Assembly: GCA_017409575.1 (NCBI GenBank) | Contig: JAFQSM010000053.1 | Span: forward strand, 19,628 to 83,627 | Source of the DNA: Clostridia bacterium | GTDB taxonomy: Bacteria; Bacillota; Clostridia; Monoglobales; Monoglobaceae | Length of the DNA: 64,000 nucleotides | Reading direction: 5' to 3' | Shown: one piece after another, positions 62,974 to 64,000 of the stretch | Layout: every line of letters begins with the position of its first letter | How positions within the stretch are numbered: the stretch's first letter is position 1 | Program-made: the position numbers and the translations under genes | The notes under the pieces: model-generated | Told to the model about the DNA's origin: nothing | What the model saw: only the letters and a program-made list of their open reading frames with translations | Databases searched by the model: none

Positions 62974-64000
62974 TTTCTTCCCCCTCCTCATCAAAGAATA
63001 TGATATCATCCTCAATCATACTGATTTCGGTATGCAGCTTTTTAATCATTCTTGCACGATTTCTTCTTTCGTACAATCCCAAAATCTGAATTGTGATAAG
63101 CGGTGTCATAGCAATCATAGACACGATACCAAAAGCATCTGTCATAACATTGCCGCCTATTGTCTCGCAAGCACCCATCGCAAACGGAAGCATAAATGTT
63201 GATGTCATTGGTCCGCTTGCAACGCCACCTGAATCAAACGCTATTCCTGTATAAATATTTGGAACAAAAAAGCTTATAATCAGCGACACCGAATAGCCAA
63301 AAATTAAAAATGGCATTATAGGTATGCCGGTAAGAATTCTCAGCATCGAAATTCCAACCGAAACCGAAACACCAATTGAAAGAGCAACTGCAACCGATTT
63401 TTGAGATATAGCACCGTTGGTTATTTCGCTTACCTGTCTTTTAAGCGAATGAACCGCAGGCTCTGCAGATACAACAAAATAGCCCATCAACATTCCTATG
63501 GGTATAAGCATATTTTTAAAGGCGCTTCCTGCAATTTTTGCACCTATCAGTCTTCCCGCCGGCATAAAACCAATATTGGCTCCTGTTAAAAAGAGAACCA
63601 ATCCTATGTATGTATACACAAACCCAACAGACATTTTAATGACATTATGTATATGAAATCGTCTTGCGACAAGCTGAAAAATGACAAAAAGCAGAACAAT
63701 CGGCACAAAAGCAGTTGCAACCTCTTTGGCATATACCGGCAAAGCTACGGCAAACTGTCTGAACGCATCTGTTGTGGTTAATATGTTTGTTATTTCATAA
63801 GCTGTAGTAGCAGGTTGCGGTTTGTAAAAAATACTTAACAAAAGCACCGACAAAATAGGTCCTATGCTGCACAAAGCCACCAGGCCAAAACTGTGCTCAC
63901 CTGCATTTTTGCCTTTTTTAGCCGAGGCAAGACCGGCACCTAAGGCCATTATAAAAGGCACCGTTATCGGGCCGGTTGTAACTCCGCCCGAGTCAAACGC
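62966..64000 (-). CDS. DUF1538 membrane protein (5' end cut by window edge)
   Basis: The frame is open at 64000, so the visible C-terminal 344 residues are partial; the ATG at 63961 is internal. About nine membrane helices. Two copies of a signature are visible: AFDSGGVTTGPITVPFIMAL at the cut end and AFDSGGVASGPMTSTFMLPF near the end, the duplicated DUF1538 repeat. The Gly-rich re-entrant look suggests an ion or solute transporter, but no substrate is known. It is translationally coupled to the PII-like gene, which may regulate it, as GlnK does AmtB. Confidence 0.82.
   Translation of the reverse strand, partial: AFDSGGVTTGPITVPFIMALGAGLASAKKGKNAGEHSFGLVALCSIGPILSVLLLSIFYKPQPATTAYEITNILTTTDAFRQFAVALPVYAKEVATAFVPIVLLFVIFQLVARRFHIHNVIKMSVGFVYTYIGLVLFLTGANIGFMPAGRLIGAKIAGSAFKNMLIPIGMLMGYFVVSAEPAVHSLKRQVSEITNGAISQKSVAVALSIGVSVSVGISMLRILTGIPIMPFLIFGYSVSLIISFFVPNIYTGIAFDSGGVASGPMTSTFMLPFAMGACETIGGNVMTDAFGIVSMIAMTPLITIQILGLYERRNRARMIKKLHTEISMIEDDIIFFDEEGEENE

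Overview
The window reads as chromosomal DNA of a low-GC, anaerobic, endospore-forming member of the Clostridia. The reasons are spoIVA, spoIIR and a LysM-GH18 spore glycosidase, a pyruvate:ferredoxin oxidoreductase and an NfnAB-type transhydrogenase, a large Gram-positive-type SRP RNA, and frequent TTG or GTG starts behind strong Shine-Dalgarno sites. I cannot name the genus. The ~64 kb is almost all housekeeping and core-metabolic genes, mostly on the minus strand. I see no prophage, insertion sequence or CRISPR array.

Layout. 1-800: TPP riboswitch and thiT (thiamine ECF S-component). 836-5490 (-): HIRAN/TPR protein, SulP transporter, ybaB, dnaX and SRP RNA. 5569-5684: a structured repeat, copy 1. 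5746-8355 (-): nucleotidyltransferase, lipid kinase and Cof phosphatase. 8561-10039 (+): spoIVA. 10090-16478 (-): AI-2E-type permease, rhamnulokinase, Na/Pi cotransporter and a KdpDE-like two-component pair. 16579-22151 (+): rpsB-tsf behind a consensus promoter and long leader, then PFOR. 22202-31898 (-): a 59-residue Cys-rich protein, spore glycosidase, NfnBA, topB, DUF1292, ruvX, aldo/keto reductase, a second lipid kinase and a rubrerythrin-VIT fusion. 32237-33550 (+): OFA-type MFS transporter. 33612-52217 (-): glycolysis genes pgk-tpiA-gpmI, then polysaccharide deacetylase, rho, cvpA, DUF5711, truA, ecfT-A2-A1, methyltransferase, Mrp ATPase, Ctp protease, argS, DUF1934, murI and ddl. 52317-52943 (+): spoIIR. 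52945-60868 (-): secA-prfB-prfA-(sua5::LMW-PTP)-rimI-tsaD. 61102-62290: DUF2508 gene, structured repeat copy 2, tRNA-Pro(CGG), and a hairpin-rich stretch with duplicated tRNA 3' ends. 62305-64000 (-): PII-like protein and a DUF1538 membrane protein cut by the window edge.

How the genes fit together. ThiT needs an energising EcfA1-EcfA2-EcfT module, and that module lies at 42005-44550. PFOR makes reduced ferredoxin and NfnAB can use it to make NADPH. pgk, tpiA and gpmI supply the pyruvate branch. tsaD and the Sua5 half of the fusion serve tRNA t6A synthesis, while prfA and prfB end translation.

Most notable. (1) prfB needs a programmed +1 frameshift, but the in-frame stop is UAA rather than the usual UGA, and prfB is directly followed by prfA; both release factors read UAA. 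(2) Sua5 is fused in one frame to a low-molecular-weight phosphatase. (3) Two diverged intergenic elements share the same multi-stem fold and a following terminator. (4) The 3' end of tRNA-Pro is repeated downstream within a hairpin array. (5) A 59-residue Cys-rich gene sits behind the spore glycosidase.
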